From positions 7,151,084 to 7,215,083 of the forward strand of contig NC_062216.1 of NCBI RefSeq assembly GCF_902686445.1: a stretch of DNA of 64,000 nt, given 5' to 3'. Each line of letters begins with the position of its first letter. The stretch's first letter is position 1. The notes beneath the pieces were generated by a model that was given only the letters and a program-made list of their open reading frames with translations, had not been told where the DNA came from and ran no database searches. Shown in pieces: positions 34,701-44,545 of the stretch. Made by a program: the position numbers and the translations under genes. Origin of the DNA: Sciurus carolinensis (lineage: Eukaryota > Chordata > Mammalia > Rodentia > Sciuridae).

Positions 34701-35384
34701 TGGGATAGATTCAAACTAAAAAGCTTTATCTCAGCAAAGGAAACTATCAGCAATGCAAAGAAAGAGCCTGCAGATTGGGAGAAAATCTTTGCCAATCATA
34801 CTTCAGATAGAGCACTGATCTCCAGAATCTATAAAGAACTCAAAAAACTCTACAACAAGAATGCAAATAATCCAACGGACAAATGGGCTAAGGAAATGAA
34901 TAGACACTTCACAGAAGAAGATCTACAAGCAATTAACAAACATATGGAAAAATGTTCAACATCTCTAGTAATAAGAGAAATGCCAATCAAAACCACCCTA
35001 AGATTCCATCTCACCCCAATTAGAATGGCAATTATCAAGAATACAAGCAACAACAGGTGATGGCGAGGATGTGGGGAGAAAGGTACACTCATACATTGCT
35101 GGTGGGGCTGCAAATTAGTGCAGCCACTCTGGAAAGCAGTGTGGAGACTCCTTAGAAAACTTAGAATGGAACCACCATTTGACCCAGCTATCCCACTCCT
35201 TGGCCTATACCCAAAGGACTTAAAATCAGCATATTACAGAGATACAGCCACATCAATGTTCATAGCTGCTCAGTTCACAATAGCCAGATTGTGGAACCAA
35301 CCTAGATGTCCTTCAATTGATGAATGGATAAAGAAAATGTGGTATATATATATACAATGGAATATACTCAGCCATAAAGAATGA
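31741..35384 (+). pseudogene. L1 ORF2 (endonuclease and reverse transcriptase), broken
   Basis: The first ATG is at 31741. The endonuclease domain is open to 32517, with NVNGLNSSIKRHRL, CCLQETHL, NIYAPNSGSS, ILGDFN and ILSDHNGL motifs. A frameshift near 32505-32515 moves to a frame ending at 32728, and further lesions occur through 33590. The reverse transcriptase core is open at 33595-34317 and carries the catalytic FADD motif near 33772. Later frames (34509-35060, 35118-35384) cover the C-terminal part, including the Cys-rich end region. ORF2p nicks target DNA and primes reverse transcription. With at least three frame breaks this copy cannot make it. Confidence 0.87.
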
Positions 35385-35520
35385 TAAAATTATGGCATTT
35401 GCAGGCAAATTGATGAAATTGGAGAATATCATGCTAAGTGAGATAAGCCAATCTCAAAAAACCAAAGGACGAATGATATCGCTAATAAGTGGATGATGAC
35501 ACATAATGGGTGGTGGGAGG

Positions 35521-35556
35521 GGTTAGTGTTAGGGTTAGAGTTAGGGTTAGGGAGGG
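35521..35556 (+). repeat. Telomere-like tract in the L1 3' UTR
   Basis: TTAGTGTTAGGGTTAGAG and similar units precede a G-rich run (35551-35620). It is equivalent to 9461-9500. G-rich, G-quadruplex-prone tracts are a common feature of mammalian L1 3' UTRs. Confidence 0.75.
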
Positions 35557-35755
35557 GCAAGAATGGAGGAAGGAAGCACTGTATAGAGGGAAAAGAGGGG
35601 TGGGAGGGGTGGGGGGAAGGGAAAAAAATAACAGAATGAATCAAACAACATTACCCTATGTAAATTTATGATTACACAAATGGTATGCCTATATGCCATG
35701 TATAAACAGAGAAACAACATGTATCCCATTTGTTTACAATTTAAAAAAAAATTCT

Positions 35756-38389
35756 CCAGGGGGATTAGGTTGATTGCATTAGCTGAGGAGTTAGAACACA
35801 TGACCCTGTTTCAGTATAAAAGTCCAGGGCAGTGACCCTTCCAGGGCAGGCCCTTCCCTGGCATCTCCTGCTGTCTACATCTCTTCCCGTGCTCTGTGTC
35901 CAGCAGCCACCTGTCTGAAAACCTGCTGACAGTAAAGAACAGGACTGTGGGATCTCAGGTTGGCATCCTTTTTCCAGGTGTTCTTCACAGTATTGCTGGA
36001 GCAATTCATGGAGTGGAGAAACCCAATATATGAGGTTTAAGTGCTGGGCTAAGTACTGTTTCCTTTTAAAGTGTTTCTTTCTACTGCAAAGGATAAATAA
36101 ATAATTCTATATTTAAATTATTCACATGTGTTAAAATTTCAGAGCCCATTAATTTCTGCATCCTCATACTTGTGGGCAGGTGGTGAATGGATGTGAAAAC
36201 TAGTAATTTTTACCATGGGTATTTGGAAATGATAGTGATGGACACATTTAAATTTCTTCAGTTAATGAGATTACCTCATTGATTGATGGGCAGTTTCCAC
36301 ACATGGAAATGTAAGTCCTGGGTCTTGTCCAAACTGTCCTCTGCTAGCCATTTCATCCTCCTCTTGTCCTCAATTCCCATTCTCTTCCCTGTCCCCAAAA
36401 ACCCCTCTTCTACATTTTGGTCATTTCTCTCTTATTTTCCACACCTGAGAGGAAGCATTTGTTTTCTCTGTCTAGCAGCCAATGTCCTGTGGTTCCATCC
36501 TTAAACCCTTTGACAATGACAGAATTTCACTCTTCTCTGTAGCTTATATCTATCATTTCTTTGCTCTCTTTTCCTATGTAAGCTTTTGTTTGAGACTCTT
36601 GCTAGCCCCAGAGAATGTGGTTGGAATAATTTCCTCTCTTTCATTTCTGTGGAATAGCTTTACAATCCTTGCTATAGGACATTTTGCTATAGGAAGTTTG
36701 GTGAAACTCAGCAGTGCACCCATACAGTCCTGAGCGTCTCATTTCTGGCAAATTCATTACTACTAAAATAAGTTTTATTTATTTACACATTTAGTTTTGG
36801 AAATATTTTCTAAGATCAATTTTGGTAGAATCTATATGTGGAGAAATACATCTGTTTGCACTAGAATTTCCAGCTCAAGATCTCAGATTTTTTTAAAGAA
36901 ACAAATTTCTAATCATGTTCTCAATTTCTCTGGTAAAAGTAGTGAAACTGCTTTTTATCTCTAATGTATACATTATGATTACCCCCTTTATCATTTTTCT
37001 TTGTTGGTTAGTCATTTAAGTTAAATTTTCTCTCTTTGGATAATCATGTATTTTGAGTTATACAAATCATGCATACATTTCAACGGGTTATAAAAGCATG
37101 GAAGACAATGTGGAACTTATTCTAACTCAGACTCAGCAGTTGCATTTCTCCTCCCTCCTTCCCATATTCAGTTGTCTTCCACCTATTCTACTGCTCTACC
37201 CTGTGCTCATGGATGTCTTCCACACCAATTATGAAGACAGTTCAAGAGAGATCCCATATCTACTGTGGGTATACATTAATTTTTCTTCTCAGTGACTCAG
37301 GAAATTCCAATCTCACCATCTGAGGAAGAAGAACCTAACTCTAAGAATATGACGAAGTGATCAGGTCATTCCTCACAGCCTCCAATTTACAGTCTCATTA
37401 AAACACAGAATAAAATGCCTCAGAAGAAGGGGAATTTGGAGTAGTGGGCTCCCCCAGCAGAGGAGGAGGACCCCAGTGTCAGTGGAGATTTGTGTAAATG
37501 GAAAGTCAGGTGATGACATGCTCAGAACCTGGGTTAGATAATCATTAATTCTGTCTCTGCTACTCAATGATTTCTTTCCAACCCAAGAAAGCCAGGCCTG
37601 GGACCTCCTCACAGGTAGATCAGGCCACTCCAATGATGTGAGGAGGCACCTTATCTAACAATGTGGGACCTATTCATCCAAATGTTTGTCATTTTGTTGA
37701 AATGTTGGCCAGTGTTCTCAATCTTGGACCCCTCAATCCTTCCTTCTAGTGCCTCTATATGACATGTGAATCCAGAAAACCTTCTAGTTCTTCAAGATCC
37801 CAGCATTTCATGTTTCACAGCCCTAAGTCTCTAACCTAAGCAATGCTAACCTAAGACATGGAAATGAATCTCAATCTCAGTGCTGTACAATTGACTGTGT
37901 TCATCCTGATATAGGAAAATTTGCCCATTTTTCCCACAGTTGAAGTTAAGGACTGTGAGGCATTGAACACAGTTAAAGCAGCAGAAGATGCCCCAAGAAA
38001 TGCTGGGATTGGGCACTGACCTCACAAATATTTGATCCAATGAATGGGATGGAGAGCCAGGCACCAAGGTAGACTGAGAATGTCCACAACACAGGAGGCT
38101 ATAACCAACTTGAAAAAACAGAAGAAACAGGTAACAAATGAGTGATGGGTAAGTGGGCATCCCAGCCTTGGGCACTGAACTCTAATGCAATGTTGCAAAG
38201 TTTTCCCTTTTTCTCTACATGATGATCACAGCCATGTCCATGCATAAAATTGCAAACAGAGAGAAATATACCAGGACACCCTCCCAAAAGATAAAATCTT
38301 AGCCCATTTTCTTGTGCATTCAGTAAGGGGCAGGATTCAGGCCCTCTAAAAACATGACCATGGCAGACACAAAGGCAATGAAGTTTATG
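35756..38389. other. Intergenic stretch, no gene recognised
   Basis: No coding region, RNA gene or repeat of known family is supported. Short frames at 36283-36733 and 37373-37633 lack recognisable domains. The inverted repeat with block B fades out below about 38390. Confidence 0.4.
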
Positions 38390-40310
38390 TGAATTGATTT
38401 AGTGGAAAATGAGAAGGGTTGCCTGCAGATAGGGATGGGGTATGATGTGAGGGAAGACACAGACCTAGAGAAGGTCATAGCAAGTCACCACAAACACAAA
38501 GGAACTGGGACCTGAAATGTTTCCTCCTCCTCTGGATTAATTCAAATACCCTGCTTTTTTCTGTAGGCAAGAAGAGCAGCAGTAAAATACTCCACTCTGG
38601 AGATTTCCTAGGAGACCCCAGGGCAGACAGGAACTAGGGAATGAAGTGACAGAATCCTGTGTCGATCTGAGTGTCAACCTCCACCCAGTCTCCACCTGAT
38701 TACCACCTCTTCCATGTCCTTTCTTACATGTTTCTGAGTATATTTAATCAAATGCCTCATCATGAGAAAATATACCATGCAGCACTTTTCATACTGCTAG
38801 AAAGGGAACAATCTGAGATTTCCTATGAAAACTCCTCAGCCATCACACTGTCCTCAAAGTTGCATGACCTAGATATATTGCATGGAAGAATGCATGATAT
38901 AGCCTTTTACATCTTAGTTTACAAGACCCCATATTAAGAATGTGATATCCTCAACTATGATATGAAATATGTCAAATAGATACTGTAATGGTTGTTTCAC
39001 TAGTCATCACTGAGGTAGAACACTCATTGTATTTGAAGTTACTAATCAAATGGTTACTCTGAAATTTGACATTCTCCATTCTATTTCCTATACAGGTGGC
39101 TTTTAATTTTCCTTGACACAAAGCATTGGTAATGAACTTGTAATATGTTGGTCCTCTCCTCCAGCATCCCACCAGGCCTTTGCCAAAGTAAATACCTGGG
39201 AAGATGTCGATACTGGTCCCTGTGGTCCCCAATCAGTCAACTGCCAAGAATGCTGATGAGAAACCCATCCTCCATTCAGCACATTCCTTCCAAAGTAAAG
39301 AACTTGACTTTTACTCAGTTGCTGTGCCCAAAAACTGACAGGATGTGATCACCACTGTCAACTGCCAGTCAGCAGTAAGACACTATGTCCAGATCCCTGC
39401 CCTCCTTGAAAAGAGAGCAGAGGAAAAGTAAGAGGGTATCTCTTTAAAGTTTCCCAGGCTGCCTCCACAACCATGGCATGAGTCAGAGCTCAGACCTCTG
39501 TTATTAGTGAGGTATCCTGATGTGAATTAAACAGCTTTGCCTGTAGCCTATAGTCTACAGCATGGAGAGAGGGCCAGAATCCAAAACTCAGCATCAAGGC
39601 CTCAGACAAAATGCATGCCCAGGTTCCTTTCAAGACTTGTCAGAATGCCCAAAAGAAATGTACCCTTGGCCCCAGCCTGACTTCACCATAGAGCCCTTGG
39701 AATCCACGTTTGGGGCTGTTGAATTTCTGCCTTCTCTGACAGTTTCAAGTGGACTTGGAAACAAATGTTACCCCACGTGGCCCAAAAAATTTCACCCCAA
39801 GTTTCCAGCATGGAGTTTTACCCTCCAAGGAAATGCCCTGCACTGAATTGTGTCCCAGCCTGCACTACGTCCAGCCTTGCAGCAGCCAGCTTGGTTCCAC
39901 GACAGCCCCTCAGAATGGTCTACAGGAGACTGCACCATGCCTGGTGAAGCTCCAGGTTCAGTACAGCTCACACTTCTTCTGCCCCTACACAGCCCAATGC
40001 TCCTATAAGACACCTCCTTTCTTGTCATGTCTGAGGAACACAACTTTCATGTGCCCATGAGTGCCTTCTATGAGAATCAGCAATTGTCCTCCTCCTCTGA
40101 GGACAGTGACAAGGAGTGAGGCACTCCAATGCAGGGAAGAGTAGTCTTCTAGTCACAAGAGTCTTAGGGGGCACTTTGGGGCTGAGGAGGCAAAGGTGAA
40201 GGAAATAGGCTGCAGGTGGGTTAGAGGAGCCTCCTAGCTCTGGGGCAGGTGCAAATTCTAGGACTGCAGACAGTTCTAGAACAGACACACACAGTGGCTC
40301 TCATATTCTC
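38390..40310 (-). repeat. Inverted unit, block C, part 1
   Basis: Its reverse complement aligns in order with 25860-27870: 40000-40290 with 25860-26150, 39545-39900 with 26280-26620, 38568-38690 with the exon-like segment at 27598-27707, and 38390-38490 with 27780-27870. The order is preserved, so this is one inverted block. Confidence 0.72.
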
Positions 40311-40679
40311 TGTTGGGGGCTATGCCATGTGGACTATGCCAAGATGGCGCCTGGCAGTTAGCCAGATGTTGTTGTCACATTGGCAGTGAGGAGATTGATT
40401 AACATAAGCACACCCAGTTGATTTTTCATTGGCCGTATTCAATTAAGTCCACACACACAATGCATGTGTAGGTGTTCCCAAGTGCTCCTAATTGTGCCTG
40501 CTCAGACATCTAGCTCCGCACCTAATCTTCGCACAATTGGCATCAGCCCTACCCTTTGCCCGACTCTCCTGGAGCGTGGAGTTCCCGGGTTTCCTGAATC
40601 TACAATAAATCGTTCCGAATTCAGAAGCTTCACTATTCATTTGTCTCCCGTGACAAATTGACTCCACTGGATGGCATCA
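40311..40679 (+). repeat. 5' LTR of ERV-B, missing its TATA-like box
   Basis: TGTTGGGGGC to GGCATCA, 369 bp, with AATAAA near 40606. Compared with the 3' LTR it lacks about 20 bases at about 40565, including 'gatataaac'. Since both LTRs are made from one template, this loss came after integration. Confidence 0.88.
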
Positions 40680-40727
40680 ATTTGCGGCCCGTATGGGACA
40701 TTCTGAGTTCATCTAACTTAAACGGTG

Positions 40728-41060
40728 AGTAGCGAAGTAAGCTGCAGCCCCTGTCTCTAAGGCAGCTAGATGCTCAAGATAGCTGGCCAGGCAGTGAAGT
40801 GCAAAAGTGCGTGTATTTTGTATTGTTTGTGTGTTTGTCAAATTCAAGAGTCTTGCTCTAAGTAGTGAGGTAAGCTGAGACCCTGTCTCTAGGGCAGTTA
40901 ACCCCTGTCCCTGGGGCAGTTAGGTACTCAGGTAAGCTGAGACCCTGTCTCTAGACCAGTTAACCCCTGTCCCTAGGGCAGTTAGGTACTCAGGTAAGCT
41001 GAGGCCCTGTCTTCTAAGGCAATTAGGCACTCAGGATAGCTGGCTAGGTGATGAAATATA
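40728..41060 (+). repeat. Tandem repeats in the ERV-B leader with repeated splice donors
   Basis: A 62-bp unit containing 'ggtaagctgagaccctgtctct' in part recurs. The GT of AG|GTAAGC occurs at 40870, 40932 and 40994, exactly 62 bases apart. Weaker relatives of the unit lie at 40736 and 41030. The leader therefore offers several equivalent 5' splice sites. Confidence 0.8.
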
Positions 41061-41161
41061 ATGGAGCTCTGGAGTGCGTGTATTTAGTGTTGTTTGTGTG
41101 TTTGTACTATTGTTAGTGTGGTCTTTGTTTGTCCTGTATCAAATTTATTAATTAGTAAAGG

Positions 41162-42440
41162 ATGGGTTCGGAAATATCACAAAATCAGTCTGAAGGGATA
41201 ATTCAAAAAGGAGGCATGGGAAATGTATTACAGGAAGGAGAAGAAGTGCTAGAAGAGATTGAGGAGGAAGGAGATACTGGGGAGGAACTAGAAGATAGGC
41301 GAGTTAATGTTGCGGAGCTGCTAGAAGGCAGGAAAGACCATGAGATAACTATCCCCTCAGCTCCCTCTTATGATAAAAGGTGGGAGGACCTGACATTTTG
41401 TGGGCACTCTTGTCAGCCTTGTTGTGGTGGAGTCCCAAGTGATACTGGGGATCGCTGGGACCCTGTGGAAGGCCCATTAAGACTGTCCTGCCCAGTCTTG
41501 GTGGATGGTCAGGGGCAGCGATTTCATCAGGCCCTAGAATTTAAAACAGTAAAAAATCTTAAAGAGGCAGTTGCTACTTATGGGCCCCAGGCTCCGTTTA
41601 CCATGAGTATGGTGGAATCCATCGCAACACTTAATCTGACTCCTAGTGATTGGGCGAGTATGTGTCGAGCAGTTTTGCATCGTGGACAATATTTAATGTG
41701 GAAAGTAACCAATCAGGAGCTCTGTGCAGAGACGGCTCATAGAAATGCAGCCGCAGGTTTCCATCAACAAAACCTGAATATGTTGCTGGGACAAGGATCA
41801 TACGCTGAACAACAGCAGCAGATTACGTATGATCCAGCGGTCTATCTTCAGATAGCTGCTGCCGCTGTTAGAGCATGGAAAACGTTACGAGGTTGTGGGG
41901 ACTTGCAAGGGCAATTATCCAAGGTTATAAAGGGCTCAAATGAACCATATGCAGACTTTGTAGACCATCTGTCACAAACAGCAGGCAGAGTGTTTGGGGA
42001 TTCAGAACAAGCAATGCCTTTAATAAAACAGTTAGCATATGTACAAGCTAATAAATGGTGCAGGGAAGCAATTAGACCATGGAAAAATAAGGATCTCAAT
42101 ACCTATTTAAAAATATGCAGGGCTGGGGAGATAGCTCAGTTGGTAGAGTGCTTGCCTTGCAAGCACAAGGCCCTGGGTTCGTATCCCCAGCACCCAAAAA
42201 AAAAAAAAATGCAGAGATATTAATGAGTCAGTTATACAGGGTCAAGTACTAGCAGCTGCTGTCACTCAAGGAGTAGCTCAAGCTATGAGGGCCAAACCCA
42301 AAAGCTGTTTTTCATGTGGACAGGCAGGACATTTTAAAAGGGACTGTCCAAACCCAAGGCATAGTACATACAAAAAAATACCCGGAGTATGTCCAAAATG
42401 TAAAAGAGGAAAACCTTGAGCAAGTGAATGTAAATTTGTA
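41162..42440 (+). pseudogene. gag of ERV-B, interrupted by an ID SINE
   Basis: The frame starts MGSEISQNQ at the first leader ATG. A Glu-rich segment follows (about residues 30-50). The N-terminal matrix is shorter than in ERV-A, so part seems deleted. Capsid-type sequence spans about residues 115-318, with a major-homology-like stretch (SNEPYADFVDHL) near residue 260. The ID element at 42121 ends the frame. Beyond it, nucleocapsid has a complete zinc knuckle CFSCGQAGHFKRDC (42306-42347) and a second knuckle broken by TGA at 42417-42419, where a Trp codon is expected. The gag reading frame is in the same phase on both sides of the ID. Gag builds the particle; this one cannot be completed. Confidence 0.87.
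42121..42208 (+). mobile_element. ID SINE inserted in ERV-B gag
   Basis: The element has a tRNA-Ala-like head with box A 'tagctcagttggtagagtgc' and box B 'gggttcgtatccc', followed by an A tail of about 14 bases. ATGCAG occurs on both sides (42115-42120 and 42209-42214), a short target duplication partly merged with the A tail. The well-kept pol III boxes suggest a recent insertion, later than the provirus. Confidence 0.92.
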
Positions 42441-42466
42441 ATTGACATTGAAGGAAAACCACTCCC

Positions 42467-42519
42467 AAAAAACGAGATGAGGGGCCCTCGGGCTCAGGCC
42501 CCACAAATATTTGGAGCCC
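42467..42519 (+). promoter_or_regulatory. gag-pro -1 frameshift signal with pseudoknot
   Basis: A AAA AAC (42467-42473) lies in register with the gag frame: codons AAA 42468-42470 and AAC 42471-42473. Seven bases later stem 1 pairs 42481-42486 with 42497-42502 (6 G-C pairs). Stem 2 pairs 42490-42495 with 42514-42519 (6 pairs). One unpaired A (42496) sits between the stems. A -1 slip from the gag phase gives exactly the phase of the dUTPase frame. The same heptamer and a wedge-base pseudoknot are established for the mouse mammary tumour virus gag-pro site. Confidence 0.85.
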
Positions 42520-42562
42520 TGAAGGAAGGACAACCAGCAGCAGATCCCATCAGAATGATCCC

Positions 42563-42955
42563 TTGAACCCATTATCCATTAATTCCCTCATCAGACATAC
42601 AACAGGAAGCGCAGGATTGGACCTCTGTGCTGCCACCAGAGTAGTACTAACTCCAGAAATGGGGGTTCAATTAATGCCTACATGTATCTATGGACCTCTT
42701 AAATTGGGGACAGTAGGTTTGCTATTAGGGCGCAGTTCTGCTGCCCTAAGAGGACTCCATATAACACTGGGAGTAATTGATCCAGATTATGAGGGAGAGA
42801 TAAAAATAATGGTCAGTTCCCCAAAAGATATTTCTGTTATAAATCAGGGGGATAAAATAGCACAAATACTGGTGATACCCAGTGAACATAACAAATATTT
42901 AGCAAAAAAGAATAAAAGAAATAAATCGGGTTTGGATCCACGGGGGAACCTATGA
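42563..42955 (+). pseudogene. dUTPase domain of ERV-B pro
   Basis: The frame carries the trimeric dUTPase motifs in order: AGLDLCA (motif 1), GRSSAALRGL (motif 2), GVIDPDYEGEI (motif 3) and GDKIAQILV (motif 4). The first codon in the open frame is TTG, as expected for a domain entered by frameshifting. dUTPase hydrolyses dUTP to limit uracil in viral DNA; betaretroviruses encode it at the start of pro. The Gly-rich fifth motif is not visible. The frame ends at a TGA at 42953-42955 where protease should follow in frame; protease is in the next phase, which fits a net loss of one base. Confidence 0.88.
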
Positions 42956-43443
42956 CCATGCTTGCCTTAGATCTAAACACTCGTCCCATGTATACTGTAA
43001 GAATAAATGACAAGGAATTTAATGGGTTGTTAGACAATGGAGCTGATCTTAGTATCATAACATTGACCCAGTGGCCAAGAGATTGGCCTCTTCAAAAGGC
43101 TGACCAGACCTTACGAGGTTTGGGGGTTGCCTCAAACCCACCCCGAAGTTCACAGTTGTTGAAATGGACAGATACAGAAGGAAATTATGGTACTTTCCAA
43201 CCCTATGTCTTGAGAGATTTACCCGTTAATTTATGGGGGAGAGACATATTAAGACAATTACAGATCAAATTGACTAATGAACATATGCATATTAACCCGA
43301 TAGCTTGTAATATCATGGTGAACCAGGGATTCATACCTGGAGGGGAACTGGGAGCACATTCACAGGGAATAACTGAACCTATCCAAGTTATGAGAAGTAA
43401 TAAAGAGGGACTGGGTTTTCAGAGGGGGCCACTGAGCCAATAA
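42952..43443 (+). pseudogene. Protease of ERV-B with altered active site, plus G-patch
   Basis: An aspartic protease domain with LLDNGADLSII where the active-site DTG or DSG is expected: Thr/Ser is replaced by Asn (codon AAT 43036-43038). NLWGRDIL near residue 92 is the conserved C-terminal Gly-Arg-Asp strand. A G-patch-like tail follows (QGFIPGG...LGAHSQG...GLGF), as in betaretroviral proteases. The enzyme normally cleaves Gag and Pro-Pol. The Asn change probably lowers or removes activity, and the domain is out of phase with dUTPase. The frame ends in TAA just after the pro-pol slip site. Confidence 0.87.
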
Positions 43444-43491
43444 AAATTACATGGAAATCACAAAAGGCTGTTTGGATACCTCAGTGGCCCC
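43413..43491 (+). promoter_or_regulatory. pro-pol -1 frameshift signal with long hairpin
   Basis: G GGT TTT (43413-43419) is in register with the protease frame, codons GGT 43414-43416 and TTT 43417-43419. A -1 slip enters the reverse transcriptase phase exactly. Five bases later, 43425-43435 (GGGGCCACTGA) is fully complementary to 43481-43491 (TCAGTGGCCCC), 11 pairs. ERV-A2 keeps the heptamer region and the pairing strands (near 58108-58185), though its protease is gone. Confidence 0.75.
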
Positions 43492-44545
43492 TCAATGCTC
43501 AAAAGTTACAAGCAGCCCGGGAGTTAGTAAGACAACAACTGGCCTTAGGCCATCTACAACCTTCTACATCTCCTTTGAATACACCTATCTTTATAATTAA
43601 AAAGAAATCAGGAAAGTGGTGACTCATCCAAGATCTTAGAGCAATTAATAGTCAAATGGTAATAATGGGAACAGCTCAATCCGGCTTCCTTCAATTGTCT
43701 GCTATTCCAAAGGATTGGAGAATTATACTTTTAGACATAAAAGATTGCTTCTTTTCTATACCACTTCATAAGGAGGATACCTGCAGATTTGCTTTTACTG
43801 TACCAGCTACTAACCACGAAGGACCTGATCAAAGATATGAACGGACAGTATTGCTGCAAGGCATGGCCAATAGCCCCACTATGTGTCAGGTCTATGTAGA
43901 CAAAGCTTTACAGCCTATTAGAAAATCTGATAAAGACCTAAAGATCTATCATTATATGGATGATGTCTTATTAGCTCATCCTGATCAAGACAAACTTTTC
44001 AGAGTATATGATGGGCTGGTCAAAAATCTTCTTCAATTTGGATTAGAGATAGCAGAGGATAAATTGCAGAGTTCTTGCCCCATTACCTACCTTGGTGCCA
44101 TTATTGACAAAACCTTAATACGACCTCAAAAGGTTACCTTTAGGATGGATAGATTTAAAACTTTAAATGATTTCCAGAAACTTTTGGGAGATATAAACTG
44201 GGTAAGACCATATTTTAAATTAACAACTGAAGACCTTGGACCAGTATTTGATAATCTTAAGGGAAGTGGTGATCCCGCCTAGCCCCGGGAAATTACCATA
44301 GAAGCTAGAAAAGCATTGTGTAAGGTAGAAGATGCCATTACTAAGGCACATTTAGATCGGGTAGATATAACTAAGCCTATATTACTGATAATCATAGCCA
44401 CCATAGGAAGTCCTACAGGAGTGTTCTGGCAACAAGGACCCACTTATTGGGTCCATCTTCACTATAGCCAAAAGATAACTCTAGCAAGTTATCCAGAATT
44501 AGTGGGAAAGTTAATAAAAAAGGCAATAACAAATGCTATAGGAAT
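43445..44545 (+). pseudogene. Reverse transcriptase and connection domain of ERV-B
   Basis: RT palm motifs are present: LLDIKDCFFSIPLH near 43732, LLQGMANSPTMCQ near 43852, and the catalytic YMDD at 43953-43964. The frame has a TGA at about 43619-43621 (an Arg codon in ERV-A1, consistent with CpG decay) and a TAG at 44280-44282. It continues as the connection domain to about 44575, where a run of seven A (near 44561-44567) accompanies a frameshift into the RNase H phase. RT copies RNA to DNA. The motifs are well kept, but at least three lesions prevent a full protein. Confidence 0.88.

Larger units (their letters stand above)
31438..35755 (+). mobile_element. 5'-truncated L1, plus strand
   Basis: It starts within the ORF1 C-terminal region (31450-31690), passes an (AAAT)n-rich inter-ORF linker and continues through ORF2 to a G-rich 3' UTR and a short A tail (about 35742-35751). 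It is the same subfamily as the minus-strand copy at 9240-13436. Target duplications could not be identified with confidence. Confidence 0.88.

Noticed and set aside
40865..41000. Possible CRISPR-like array from regularly spaced repeats
   Set aside because: The repeats are contiguous 62-bp units in a retroviral leader in a mammalian genome. There are no unique spacers.
42121..42208. Functional tRNA gene
   Set aside because: Boxes A and B are present, but the element has an A tail, a target duplication and no cloverleaf 3' half. It is an ID SINE.
42950..42958. Third programmed frameshift between dUTPase and protease
   Set aside because: Betaretroviruses read these two in one frame, and no good slip heptamer with structure is seen there. 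A one-base loss is the simpler reading.
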